A DNA stretch of 64,000 bases from Elizabethkingia sp. YR214. Its GTDB lineage: Bacteria; Bacteroidota; Bacteroidia; Flavobacteriales; Weeksellaceae. The DNA is taken from contig NZ_QBUH01000005.1 of NCBI RefSeq assembly GCF_003058195.1, positions 248,001 through 312,000 on the forward strand, in the 5' to 3' direction. Both the position numbers and the translations under genes were made by a program. Shown here piece after piece: positions 1-7,481 of the stretch. Every line of letters begins with the position of its first letter. Position 1 is the stretch's first letter. Below the pieces are notes generated by a model, which saw only the letters and a list, made by a program, of their open reading frames with translations, was not told the origin of the DNA and searched no databases.

Positions 1-817
1 CGGAATGGCAGACCCAGCGGATATGTTCTTTTTAAAAGATTATCTGCAGTTTGACGGATTCTCCTATCGTTTAGTTCCTATAAAAACAACACAGGAAGAT
101 ACCACACGTGGTGATATCGGACGCGTAGATGCTGAAGAACTCTATAAAACAGTCAAGAATTTTAAATGGGGAAATTTCAAGAATCTTTATAATCATTATG
201 ACGACATTGCAATAAGCAATATTATGAGCTATCGCTTAACAGCTTCCCGCACAGCACAGGCGTTGGTAGATAAAGGAGATCGTAAAAGAGCCTTGGAAAT
301 ATTGGATTTAGCTTCCTCAGAAATCCCTTTTGAGAAATATAATGATCCTCGCTCAGTAGATGATATGGTTTATTCCTATTTATTAGCTGGCAATGAGAAA
401 AAAGCATTGGAACTGGCAGCCAAAGTACAAAGCAATACATTACGAGACTATAAATATTACAGAAGCCTGGATAAAAAACATCAGAAAACATTAAAGGGGG
501 ATATAGCATCACAACCTTACTATTACTCGATGATTGCCAAGAGCATTGCTGATGCGTATGTCAGAAACGGAGAAAAAGAAAAAGGTTTAAAATATCTCCT
601 GAATGCATTAAAACCTGTTGATTCGGAATTTAGATCTTATTTGGTACAACTTCAGAATACAAAGGCTGAGAATAAGCAGAAAAAGGTAGATCAGGTACAG
701 GAAATTACGCCTTTCTACGAGTATTTATTCGATGCAATGCAGCCTTATGACTCTTCTTATGCATCCAACAGAATGAAACAAATCAATACCGATATTATGA
801 AAGCGTTGAATCATTAA
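1..817 (+). CDS. DUF2723 family membrane protein, C-terminal part (5' end outside window)
   Basis: This is the last 271 or so codons of a larger gene; the frame is already open at base 2, so the Met at base 5 is internal. The text GFSYRLVPIKTT followed by a WGNF segment and helical repeat-like sequence matches the soluble tail of Bacteroidota DUF2723 proteins (glycosyltransferase-like integral membrane proteins whose N-terminal membrane part is not in this window). The visible part is hydrophilic and alpha-helical, with a TPR-like stretch (RALEILDLA, KKALELAAKV), and would lie outside the membrane. No catalytic residues can be seen here. The family call is strong; the substrate is unknown. 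Confidence 0.85.
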   Translation, partial: GMADPADMFFLKDYLQFDGFSYRLVPIKTTQEDTTRGDIGRVDAEELYKTVKNFKWGNFKNLYNHYDDIAISNIMSYRLTASRTAQALVDKGDRKRALEILDLASSEIPFEKYNDPRSVDDMVYSYLLAGNEKKALELAAKVQSNTLRDYKYYRSLDKKHQKTLKGDIASQPYYYSMIAKSIADAYVRNGEKEKGLKYLLNALKPVDSEFRSYLVQLQNTKAENKQKKVDQVQEITPFYEYLFDAMQPYDSSYASNRMKQINTDIMKALNH

Positions 818-943
818 TAAGTGAATGGTCAATAGGTGAATAGTGAATGTTCTAACCTCTAATATCTAACTTCTAATATCTACCCTTTGTTACATTGTAC
901 AATACAATTAAATCTCCTAATATTGTATCTATAATCTTAACAC
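818..943. repeat. Degenerate short direct repeats in intergenic DNA
   Basis: After the DUF2723 stop codon there are GTGAAT-type repeats (about 821-847) followed by two near-identical 13-base copies of TCTAATATCTA(A/C)C (858-870 and 872-884). A 10-base palindrome ATTGTACAAT lies at 894-903, about 40 bases before the next start codon. The repeats look like low-complexity spacer; the palindrome could be an operator but nothing else supports that. Confidence 0.45.
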
Positions 944-1468
944 ATGAAAAGATCCAATATCACAAAAATGCCCGGATATTACGACCGCTATATCAATCTG
1001 GTAGATGACATTGAAATTCTGGATGCTTTCGAGCAGAGTATCCAGCAAATTGATCGGATTGATATCGATCAGTTGCTTCAACTGGGAGATAATGTTTATG
1101 CTCCTGAAAAATGGACGATTAAACAAATTATACAACATATTATAGATACTGAGAGAATCTTTACAGAAAGGACTACACGTTTTGCACGTCAGGATGGTGT
1201 CACACCTCAGGGATTCGATGAAAATCTTTTCGCTGATAATGCTAAAGTCAGTCACCGCACACTGGAGAGTCTTCTAAAAGAATTAAAAAGTGTCCGTATT
1301 GCCAGCAAGGCAATGTTTGAAGGTTTTGACGATGAAACAATACAGCATTCCGGCAATAACTATAATACAGAAATGTCAGTTTTGGCAATGGGCTTTACAA
1401 TGGTTGGTCACCAGATTCACCATTTTAATATCATCAGAGAAAGATACCTCCCTTTATTACAAAACTAA
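944..1468 (+). CDS. DinB-fold protein (DinB_2-like)
   Basis: The 174-residue protein has the four-helix DinB layout: a first conserved His in the HIIDTER segment near residue 66 and a closing GHQIHHFNIIRER helix near residue 150, the usual three-His metal triad. DinB-superfamily proteins include metal-dependent thiol transferases (bacillithiol or mycothiol S-transferase type); which thiol or substrate this one uses cannot be read. Met 944 is used, but Met at 968 (MPGYYDRY) is an equally good start because relatives begin near there. It lies just upstream of the alkylation-repair genes on the same strand and may be co-transcribed with them. Confidence 0.8.
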   Translation: MKRSNITKMPGYYDRYINLVDDIEILDAFEQSIQQIDRIDIDQLLQLGDNVYAPEKWTIKQIIQHIIDTERIFTERTTRFARQDGVTPQGFDENLFADNAKVSHRTLESLLKELKSVRIASKAMFEGFDDETIQHSGNNYNTEMSVLAMGFTMVGHQIHHFNIIRERYLPLLQN

Positions 1469-1528
1469 GCAAGATTCGGGTTTTATTATGGCACAGTTTA
1501 TCAGAAATTTGTTTCAAATATAACAGAG

Positions 1529-2374
1529 ATGAAACCACAATCCGATATTAACTTTCAGCGTGTTGCGGAAGCTATAGAATATATCCAGCAACACTTCAGA
1601 GAGCAGCCAAGTCTGGAAGACATTGCAGAGAATGTACACGTAAGCCCTTATCATTTTCAGAGAATTTTCAGTGACTGGGCTGGTACCTCTCCCAAAAAAT
1701 TCCTTCAGTACATTAGCCTCCAACATGCTAAAGATTTGCTAAAACAAAATGCAACATTAGCTGACGCAGCCTATGAAACAGGACTTTCCGGGACAGGAAG
1801 ACTGCATGATCTTTTTATTAATATAGAAGGCATGACTCCTTTTGAATATAAAAATGGAGGCGAAAGTTTACACATTAATTATAGCTTTTTCGATAGCGCT
1901 TTTGGTTCTGTTTTTATAGCTTCTACTACTAAAGGTATTTGTGCTATGGCTTTCTATGAAAATAAAGCAGAAGCCATCCAGCAGCTGAAAAAGCAATTTC
2001 CAAATGCTTCTCTACATGAAAAAAGAGATATTCTTCAGGAAAATGCTTTATCAATTTTCAGCAAAGACTGGCAACAGATCAATAAAATAAAACTGCACCT
2101 GAAAGGAACAGACTTCCAACTAAAAGTATGGGAAGCTCTTCTTAAAATACCTTTGGGTGAGTTAACAACTTATGGCTATCTGGCAGAACAAATCAATAAT
2201 CCAAAAGCTTCCAGAGCCGTAGGAACCGCAATCGGAAGCAATCCTGTAGCTTTTCTTATCCCTTGTCACAGAGTAATTCAGTCTACCGGAAAAATCGGGG
2301 GTTATATGTGGGGACCTACACGCAAAACAGCCATTATTGGTTGGGAGCAGGCAAGAGTAAATGCTGATTTTTAG
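1529..2374 (+). CDS. AraC-type HTH fused to O6-methylguanine-DNA methyltransferase (Ada C-terminal half)
   Basis: Residues 8-108 form an AraC/XylS helix-turn-helix (VSPYHFQRIFSDWAGTSPKKF). Residues about 115-275 form the Ogt/MGMT domain with the suicide cysteine in PCHRVI (Cys246) and the following GGYMWG segment. This equals E. coli Ada without its N-terminal zinc, phosphotriester-accepting domain. It would transfer methyl groups from O6-methylguanine or O4-methylthymine to Cys246 and probably bind DNA as a regulator. The missing zinc domain is encoded separately at 3100, two genes downstream. The next gene starts 10 bases after the stop. Not called ada outright, because the methyl-sensing domain is not in the same chain. 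Confidence 0.93.
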   Translation: MKPQSDINFQRVAEAIEYIQQHFREQPSLEDIAENVHVSPYHFQRIFSDWAGTSPKKFLQYISLQHAKDLLKQNATLADAAYETGLSGTGRLHDLFINIEGMTPFEYKNGGESLHINYSFFDSAFGSVFIASTTKGICAMAFYENKAEAIQQLKKQFPNASLHEKRDILQENALSIFSKDWQQINKIKLHLKGTDFQLKVWEALLKIPLGELTTYGYLAEQINNPKASRAVGTAIGSNPVAFLIPCHRVIQSTGKIGGYMWGPTRKTAIIGWEQARVNADF

Positions 2375-2384
2375 TTCCTGAACC

Positions 2385-3098
2385 ATGACAACACTTATCC
2401 AGAAGATAAAGGATATAGATTGGGCAGAAATAACAGAAAACATGCACCAAAATGGCTATGCAGTTATTCCAGATTTCCTTAAAGATGAAGAATGTGAACA
2501 TTTAAAAACCGATTATGAAAAAGCTGGTCTATACAGGAAAAGAGTAATAATGGAACGTCACAGATTTGGTTTGGGCGAATATAAATACTACGACTATCCC
2601 CTGCCCCACATTATTCAAAATATACGAACTCATGTCTATCCACATCTGGCTCCAATTGCCAATACATGGTTTAAAGTTTTGCAGATTGACAAGCAATTTT
2701 CTTTAAGTCATAACGTACTGTTAGATGAATGCCATGTAAATGAACAAAAAAAGGCTACTCCACTAATTCTGAAATATGCTAAAGGAGGTTTTAATACCTT
2801 GCATCAGGATCTTTATGGTGATATTTATTTTCCTATACAGGCTGTTTTAATGCTTAATCAACCCGGAAAAGATTTCACTGGTGGAGAATTTGTTCTTACC
2901 CAGCAGATTCCGAGAGCACAGTCAAAAGCTATTGTGTTAAATCCCAACAAAGGAGATTTACTGATTTTCACTACTAATTTTAAACCTGAAAAAGGTACAA
3001 AAGGCTATTACAGAGTCAATATGAAACATGGCGTAAGTGAAGTGAAAAGTGGTAACAGATATACATTAGGTATTATATTTCACGATGCACTAACTTAG
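2385..3098 (+). CDS. 2OG-Fe(II) oxygenase
   Basis: The 237-residue protein has a double-stranded beta-helix core with the iron triad His140-x-Asp142 (LHQDLYGD) and His215 (MKHGV), plus Arg225 (SGNRYTLG) placed to bind 2-oxoglutarate. These proteins couple 2-oxoglutarate decarboxylation to substrate hydroxylation. Its position between the Ada-type methyltransferase (10 bases upstream) and the Ada zinc domain (1 base downstream) suggests a role in alkylation repair or in oxidising a damaged base or protein, but it is not AlkB-like in sequence and the substrate is unknown. It resembles Bacteroidota genes often named prolyl 4-hydroxylase-like; that is a fold label only. Confidence 0.85.
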   Translation: MTTLIQKIKDIDWAEITENMHQNGYAVIPDFLKDEECEHLKTDYEKAGLYRKRVIMERHRFGLGEYKYYDYPLPHIIQNIRTHVYPHLAPIANTWFKVLQIDKQFSLSHNVLLDECHVNEQKKATPLILKYAKGGFNTLHQDLYGDIYFPIQAVLMLNQPGKDFTGGEFVLTQQIPRAQSKAIVLNPNKGDLLIFTTNFKPEKGTKGYYRVNMKHGVSEVKSGNRYTLGIIFHDALT

Positions 3099-3099
3099 C

Positions 3100-3345
3100 A
3101 TGATAAAACATACTGAAATTTCTGACAGAGAGCTTAAAAATAAAATTAAAAAAAGAGAAGTTCGGTTTGGAGGCAATTCTAGACTCAGAATATATGGTAC
3201 TCTATCTTGTAAATCCGGAAAACGGATGAAGAGAGAGAACAGAGTTTTCTTCTCATCAGAAAATGAAGCCATTGAGAACGCATACCGCCCGTGTGGGCAT
3301 TGCATGAAAGAACAATACAGCAAGTGGAAAAATGGAACTATTTGA
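3100..3345 (+). CDS. Stand-alone Ada-type metal-binding domain protein
   Basis: This 81-residue protein aligns with the N-terminal zinc domain of E. coli Ada: Cys37 (LSCKSGKRM) and the RPCGHC motif (Cys65, Cys68) near a normal Ada spacing, with the intervening ENRVFF strand that Ada also has. Ada uses Cys38, Cys42, Cys69 and Cys72; here the equivalent of Cys42 is missing (Lys41), and His67 or a residue elsewhere would have to complete the site. In Ada, Cys38 accepts a methyl group from DNA phosphotriesters; Cys37 here is the counterpart. The gene begins one base after the oxygenase stop and overlaps alkB by 14 bases, so it is translated as part of the repair operon. Confidence 0.85.
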   Translation: MIKHTEISDRELKNKIKKREVRFGGNSRLRIYGTLSCKSGKRMKRENRVFFSSENEAIENAYRPCGHCMKEQYSKWKNGTI

Positions 3346-3940
3346 ACGCGAAACAGACAGTACTTTAAACTTACTTCCAAAGGACGGAACAGTTAATTAT
3401 TACGGAAAAATATTTTCTAAGAAAGAGGCTGATCATTATTATGATCTATTATTATCCGAAGTCGAATGGCAGAATGATGAAGCTATAATTTTTGGAAAAA
3501 AAATTCTGACAAAAAGAAAAGTTGCCTGGTATGGAGACATACCTTTTGAATACACCTATTCCAATGCAACTAAAACAGCAATTCCTTGGACAGACAATCT
3601 TTTGATTTTAAAAAAAATTGCCGAAGAAACTACTGGTGAAACTTATAATTCGTGTCTACTGAATCTTTACCATTCCGGGGAAGAAGGTATGGCATGGCAC
3701 AGTGATGGTGAAAAAGATTTGAAAAAACATGGAGCCATTGGTTCTATGAGTTTTGGAGCAGAAAGGAAATTTGCTTTTAAACATAAAAAGACACAGGAAA
3801 AAGTGGAACTTATACTGGAACACGGCAGCCTTCTTGTAATGAAAGATCAAACTCAGGACTTCTGGCTGCATAGACTTCCTCCTACAAAAAAATTCTTTAA
3901 GGAAAGAGTAAACTTAACCTTTCGCACCATTGTTGAATAG
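3332..3940 (+). CDS. alkB: AlkB-like alpha-ketoglutarate-dependent dioxygenase
   Basis: The 202-residue protein carries the AlkB signature: WHSD (His123, Asp125) and His180 as iron ligands, and RxNLTFR (Arg192, Asn194, Arg198), the 2-oxoglutarate-binding and family-defining element. It has the NLYHSGEEGMAWHSD lid sequence typical of small bacterial and ALKBH2/3-like members. It would oxidatively remove methyl groups from 1-methyladenine and 3-methylcytosine in DNA. Its start lies inside the 3' end of the Ada zinc-domain gene (14-base overlap, different frame), which supports translational coupling. Confidence 0.93.
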   Translation: MELFERETDSTLNLLPKDGTVNYYGKIFSKKEADHYYDLLLSEVEWQNDEAIIFGKKILTKRKVAWYGDIPFEYTYSNATKTAIPWTDNLLILKKIAEETTGETYNSCLLNLYHSGEEGMAWHSDGEKDLKKHGAIGSMSFGAERKFAFKHKKTQEKVELILEHGSLLVMKDQTQDFWLHRLPPTKKFFKERVNLTFRTIVE

Positions 3941-3979
3941 AAGTTATTTCTTATCTTTAATAGATTAATTCTTACCAAG

Positions 3980-4558
3980 ATGAGCAATGAAGGTTATTTA
4001 CAAAGTGTAAAAAAACAATTTTCTTATTACAAAGCTCTGGCAGAAAAAACTTTTGCCCAACTTACTGAAGAACAACTATTCTGGCAATATAATGAAGAGA
4101 GCAACAGCATTGCTATAATTGCTAAGCATTTGGCAGGCAATATGCTTTCCAGATGGACAGATATATTCACCACAGACGGAGAAAAGGAATGGAGAGATCG
4201 CGATACCGAATTTGAGAACGATTTCCATACCAAAAACGAACTGATTGAATTCTGGGAAAAAGGTTGGAACGTTTTCCAAACAACTCTGGAATCTCTTACT
4301 AATGAGGATTTAGAAACAATCATCTATATCAGAAACCAGGGACATACTGTTTTAGAAGCCATCAACAGGCAGCTTGCCCACTATCCTTATCATGTAGGAC
4401 AAATTGTTTTTATTGGAAAAATGATATGCAATCAGAACTGGGAAAGCCTTTCTATTCCAAGAAATGCTTCTGCCAATTACAATCAGAATATGTTTAACAA
4501 GCCCAAGCACAGAGAACATTTTACAGACGAAACATTAAATACAAACAATAATAAATAA
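3980..4558 (+). CDS. DinB-fold protein, DUF1572 type
   Basis: The 192-residue protein has the DUF1572/DinB pattern: an N-terminal helix with NSIAIIAKHLAGNM (first His near residue 48), a long middle region, and QLAHYPYHVGQIVFIGK (two His near residues 133-137). Together these form a likely metal site of the DinB superfamily. It starts 39 bases after alkB and its stop overlaps the next start by one base (TAATG), so it is probably part of the same transcript. The activity is unknown; thiol S-transferase or detoxification chemistry is the usual guess for the fold. It is not closely similar to the DinB protein at 944 or the one at 12453. Confidence 0.85.
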   Translation: MSNEGYLQSVKKQFSYYKALAEKTFAQLTEEQLFWQYNEESNSIAIIAKHLAGNMLSRWTDIFTTDGEKEWRDRDTEFENDFHTKNELIEFWEKGWNVFQTTLESLTNEDLETIIYIRNQGHTVLEAINRQLAHYPYHVGQIVFIGKMICNQNWESLSIPRNASANYNQNMFNKPKHREHFTDETLNTNNNK

Positions 4559-4902
4559 TGGATATTAAACCTGAGATTACCTGGTCGGATTTTGAGAAAA
4601 TTGATATGCGTGTGGGAACAATTATTTCTGCGACAGTTTTTGAGAAGGCCAGAAAACCAGCTTACCAGCTGGAAATAGATTTCGGGGAACTGGGAATAAA
4701 AAGATCTTCTGCCCAGATCACCGATCTTTATAATACAGATACACTAATAGGACAACAGATTATAGCTGTTGTAAACTTTCCGAAAAAGCAAATAGCCAAT
4801 TTTTTCAGTGAATGCCTTGTACTGGGCATTGTAGGCTCCAATCAGGTCATTACCTTATTACAGCCGGAGCAAAAAGCTACAAATGGATTACCTATAGCGT
4901 AG
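4558..4902 (+). CDS. csaA: CsaA-like tRNA-binding OB-fold protein
   Basis: At 114 residues this is the size of CsaA and of the C-terminal tRNA-binding domain of methionyl-tRNA synthetase. It has the FEKIDMRVGTI opening, the KRSSAQIT segment and a C-terminal hydrophobic dimer strand (ECLVLGIVG). CsaA dimers bind tRNA and were first described as export-related chaperones; the in vivo role is unsettled. Its ATG overlaps the TAA of the preceding DinB-fold gene, so the two are translationally coupled. No terminator is visible directly after it. Confidence 0.9.
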   Translation: MDIKPEITWSDFEKIDMRVGTIISATVFEKARKPAYQLEIDFGELGIKRSSAQITDLYNTDTLIGQQIIAVVNFPKKQIANFFSECLVLGIVGSNQVITLLQPEQKATNGLPIA

Positions 4903-4942
4903 AAGTTATCATACATCAATGAACACGCTATCAGTTCCGTTG

Positions 4943-4950
4943 TATTTTTG
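4943..4950 (+). promoter_or_regulatory. -7 element of flavobacterial promoter
   Basis: TATTTTTG matches the Bacteroidota -7 consensus TAnnTTTG and ends 23 bases before the ATG at 4974. No clear -33 TTG is present. It would give the extradiol dioxygenase its own promoter. Confidence 0.5.
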
Positions 4951-4973
4951 CTTTATCAAATGAGACAAATACA

Positions 4974-5792
4974 ATGGAACTTAATCATTTAAAATCATTC
5001 ACCAACGGACTTCCCAATACCGAAAAAATGCCGGTCCTTTTTCTGGGGCATGGAAGCCCTATGAATGCTATTGAAGAAAATGATTTTGTTAATGGTTGGA
5101 GAAAAATTGGTCAGTCAATTCCAAAACCAACTGCTATTATATGTATTTCTGCTCATTGGGAAACATCCGGTACCAAGGTGACAGCAGTACCTCATCCAAA
5201 AACCATACACGATTTTTACGGATTTCCACCAGAACTTTTTGCTGTTCAGTACCCCGCTCCCGGAAGCCCGGAACTGGCAACTGAATTATCGGATGTAATA
5301 GATTCTGCAATGATAGGACTGGACAAAATATGGGGACTGGATCACGGAGCGTGGAGTGTTATAAAATTCCTGTATCCTGATGCTGATGTTCCGGTAATTG
5401 AATTCAGTATAGATGTTCACAAATCTCCCAGAGAACATTATGAACTTGCAAAAGAATTACAATATCTGAGACATAAAGGAGTCTTAATTGTAGGAAGTGG
5501 CAATATAGTCCACAATCTTCACATGATGAACTGGCGCGAGCCGGAAACTGGTTACGACTGGGCAATAGAAGCAAACGACACTTTCAAGAATTATTTATTG
5601 CAGGACAAACAGGATGAATTACTGAAATTTCAGACCATCAGCTCTGCAAACCAACTTTCTGTGCCAACCCCCGAACATTATATACCTTCTCTGTACGCTT
5701 ATGCATTAAGAGAAAATAATGATAGTATAAAACTATTTAATGACCAGTTAATCTATGGTTCGATCGGAATGCTTTCCTTTCAGATAGGATAA
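4974..5792 (+). CDS. ygiD: YgiD/DODA-type class III extradiol dioxygenase
   Basis: The 272-residue protein has the LigB-type fold with GHGSP (His26), SAHW (His61) and EHYIP (His235) as likely metal ligands and His180 (GSGNIVHN) as catalytic His. E. coli YgiD opens the ring of L-DOPA (4,5-extradiol cleavage), and this protein matches that family in length and motif order. The true substrate here is unknown. It has a good -7 element of its own upstream and is followed by yceI after 48 bases. Confidence 0.9.
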   Translation: MELNHLKSFTNGLPNTEKMPVLFLGHGSPMNAIEENDFVNGWRKIGQSIPKPTAIICISAHWETSGTKVTAVPHPKTIHDFYGFPPELFAVQYPAPGSPELATELSDVIDSAMIGLDKIWGLDHGAWSVIKFLYPDADVPVIEFSIDVHKSPREHYELAKELQYLRHKGVLIVGSGNIVHNLHMMNWREPETGYDWAIEANDTFKNYLLQDKQDELLKFQTISSANQLSVPTPEHYIPSLYAYALRENNDSIKLFNDQLIYGSIGMLSFQIG

Positions 5793-5840
5793 TAAAAACA
5801 AACTTTAACAAAATATTTAATCACTAAAATTTAAGAAATT

Positions 5841-6359
5841 ATGGCAACTAAATGGAACTTAGATCCTTCACATTCTGAAGTACAATTTAAAGTAAAACAC
5901 ATGGTAATCTCTACCGTGAGTGGTGAATTACAGATTTTCGATGCGGCTATCGAAGCTGAAAATGATGATTTTAGCCATGCAAAGATTAATTTCTCTGCAG
6001 ACGTAAACTCTATCAACACAAAAAACAAAGACAGAGACAATCACCTAAAAAGTGATGATTTCTTTGCTGCCAATCAATATCCGGAAATTAAATTTACCAG
6101 CACTTCTGGTATAGAAAACGGTAAGATTGCCGGAGATTTAGAAATTAAAGGTATCAGCAAGCCAGTTGTATTAGAGGCTGACTTTGGCGGTGTAATCAAC
6201 GATCCTTTCGGATTTGTAAGAGCAGGTTTCGAAATTTCAGGAAAAATAAACAGAAAAGATTTCGGACTTTCTTGGAGCCAGACTACTGAAGCTGGTGGCT
6301 TAGTTGTTTCTGACGAAGTTAAACTTATTGCTAATGTAGAATTTACAAAAGCTCAGTAA
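5841..6359 (+). CDS. YceI family lipocalin-like protein
   Basis: The 172-residue protein starts WNLDPSHSEVQFKVKHM and contains DRDNHLKSDDFF, FGFVRAGFEISGKINRKDFGL and a C-terminal ANVEF strand, all YceI hallmarks. YceI proteins form an eight-stranded beta-barrel that binds an isoprenoid-type ligand. There is no signal peptide here, so this copy is probably cytoplasmic, unlike E. coli YceI. A strong hairpin follows. Confidence 0.93.
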   Translation: MATKWNLDPSHSEVQFKVKHMVISTVSGELQIFDAAIEAENDDFSHAKINFSADVNSINTKNKDRDNHLKSDDFFAANQYPEIKFTSTSGIENGKIAGDLEIKGISKPVVLEADFGGVINDPFGFVRAGFEISGKINRKDFGLSWSQTTEAGGLVVSDEVKLIANVEFTKAQ

Positions 6360-6379
6360 GATAATATTCTGAATAAAAT

Positions 6380-6412
6380 AAAAGCTTCTCATTTTGGTGA
6401 GAAGCTTTTTTA
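6380..6412. terminator. Bidirectional hairpin terminator
   Basis: Twelve-base stem AAAAGCTTCTCA/TGAGAAGCTTTT with a 6-base loop and T runs on both sides. It lies between the convergent yceI and lipoprotein genes and serves both. Confidence 0.85.
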
Positions 6413-6444
6413 TTTGGTTTAACGTTCTGTGAAGTTTCGACTAC

Positions 6445-6861
6445 CTATTTAGCAGCACTCTGAGCAGCATCTGTCCACTCTTTGCTAGCTTTCATCAGAT
6501 AATCACTAAATTGTTTTTGCTCCTCTGGCTTTAATTTTGAAGCCCAAGCAGCAGCTCCTTGGCTCCATGTTTGGAACTTGGTTGCTAATTCTGTTAGTTT
6601 AGTCTGATCTTTATTTGCGATAGCTGTTTTATAATCAGTAAGTAATTGCTGATATTCTGCTAATCCTTTGTTCACGTCTTCATTAGAAAATTTCGGAACT
6701 TCTGCCTTAACTTCTGTAGTTGTAGTTGTAGTTGAAGTTGTAGTGCCAGATTCCGTTTTGGTAGTAAGTGAATCTGTTGATGTAGTAGTTGTTGTTTCTG
6801 TCTTTTTGTTACATGAAACTACAAGAGCGAAAACAGCCAAAGGCAAAATGATTCTCTTCAT
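6445..6861 (-). CDS. Small lipoprotein with Thr/Ser-rich linker
   Basis: A lipoprotein signal peptide (AVFALVVSC, Cys17) is followed by a Thr/Ser-rich, low-complexity segment (about residues 20-48) and then a roughly 85-residue helical domain with repeated Lys, Gln and Trp. The linker suggests the helical domain is held away from the membrane. No family is recognised. Its convergent neighbour yceI shares the terminator. A -7 element lies at 6890-6897. Confidence 0.8.
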   Translation of the reverse strand: MKRIILPLAVFALVVSCNKKTETTTTTSTDSLTTKTESGTTTSTTTTTTEVKAEVPKFSNEDVNKGLAEYQQLLTDYKTAIANKDQTKLTELATKFQTWSQGAAAWASKLKPEEQKQFSDYLMKASKEWTDAAQSAAK

Positions 6862-6889
6862 ATATTTTGTATTTGTTGGTTAACTATAT

Positions 6890-6897
6890 CAAATGTA
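6890..6897 (-). promoter_or_regulatory. -7 element for the small lipoprotein gene
   Basis: On the minus strand this reads TACATTTG, an exact TAnnTTTG match, 28 bases before the start codon at 6861. Confidence 0.5.
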
Positions 6898-7054
6898 GCA
6901 TTTTTTATATTCGATGCAGGTGTTTTTTTTCTTTATTCGATGGAAACTTTCTATGAAAATTTTCATTTACATTATATTTTTCCATAATATGTGACATAAA
7001 ATTATCCAAAACAACCATCAGCAGGTTATTCTTCGGCGAACCACAAAAGATGAT

Positions 7055-7062
7055 TATCTTTG
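7055..7062 (+). promoter_or_regulatory. -7 element for the membrane protein/phosphodiesterase pair
   Basis: TATCTTTG matches TAnnTTTG, 16 bases before the ATG at 7079. No convincing -33 TTG is seen. Confidence 0.5.
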
Positions 7063-7078
7063 TCCGGAAATTATAAAC

Positions 7079-7477
7079 ATGGTAAAGAAAATAATAGTAT
7101 TATATATTTCTATCTGTATAGGCAGCTTTATTCTGGCCGGAATATTACTTTATGCCAATATCGGAAATGAAAAAGAACTCTACGGTAACTTGTTTGATCA
7201 GTATCAGAGTGCCATCTATAAGGGAATTGCCGTTATGTGCATTTCTATAATTCCCATATTTCTCAATGTTTACCAATGGATAAGACAAAAACCTTTACTA
7301 AGATTTGTGACCTTTTTCCTGTGGCCGGTAATCATTTACATTTTCGAAACAGCAAGAAGTACACCTCAGCAGCTAAAAAACACTTCCATTACATTCTTTA
7401 GTGTATTTGCCTGCCTGCTGTTAGGATACATTTATTTCCAAAGAATGATAAAAAAAGAACAAAATCCTGTAAAATAA
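7079..7477 (+). CDS. Four-helix inner-membrane protein, unknown function
   Basis: The 132-residue protein has four hydrophobic segments: about 5-25, 47-64, 75-92 and 104-122. The tail is basic (KKEQNPVK). No family is recognised. It lies 4 bases upstream of the periplasmic phosphodiesterase gene and shares its promoter, so the two are probably co-expressed. It is a real gene by its close coupling, promoter and coherent membrane topology. Confidence 0.75.
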   Translation: MVKKIIVLYISICIGSFILAGILLYANIGNEKELYGNLFDQYQSAIYKGIAVMCISIIPIFLNVYQWIRQKPLLRFVTFFLWPVIIYIFETARSTPQQLKNTSITFFSVFACLLLGYIYFQRMIKKEQNPVK

Positions 7478-7481
7478 ACCC

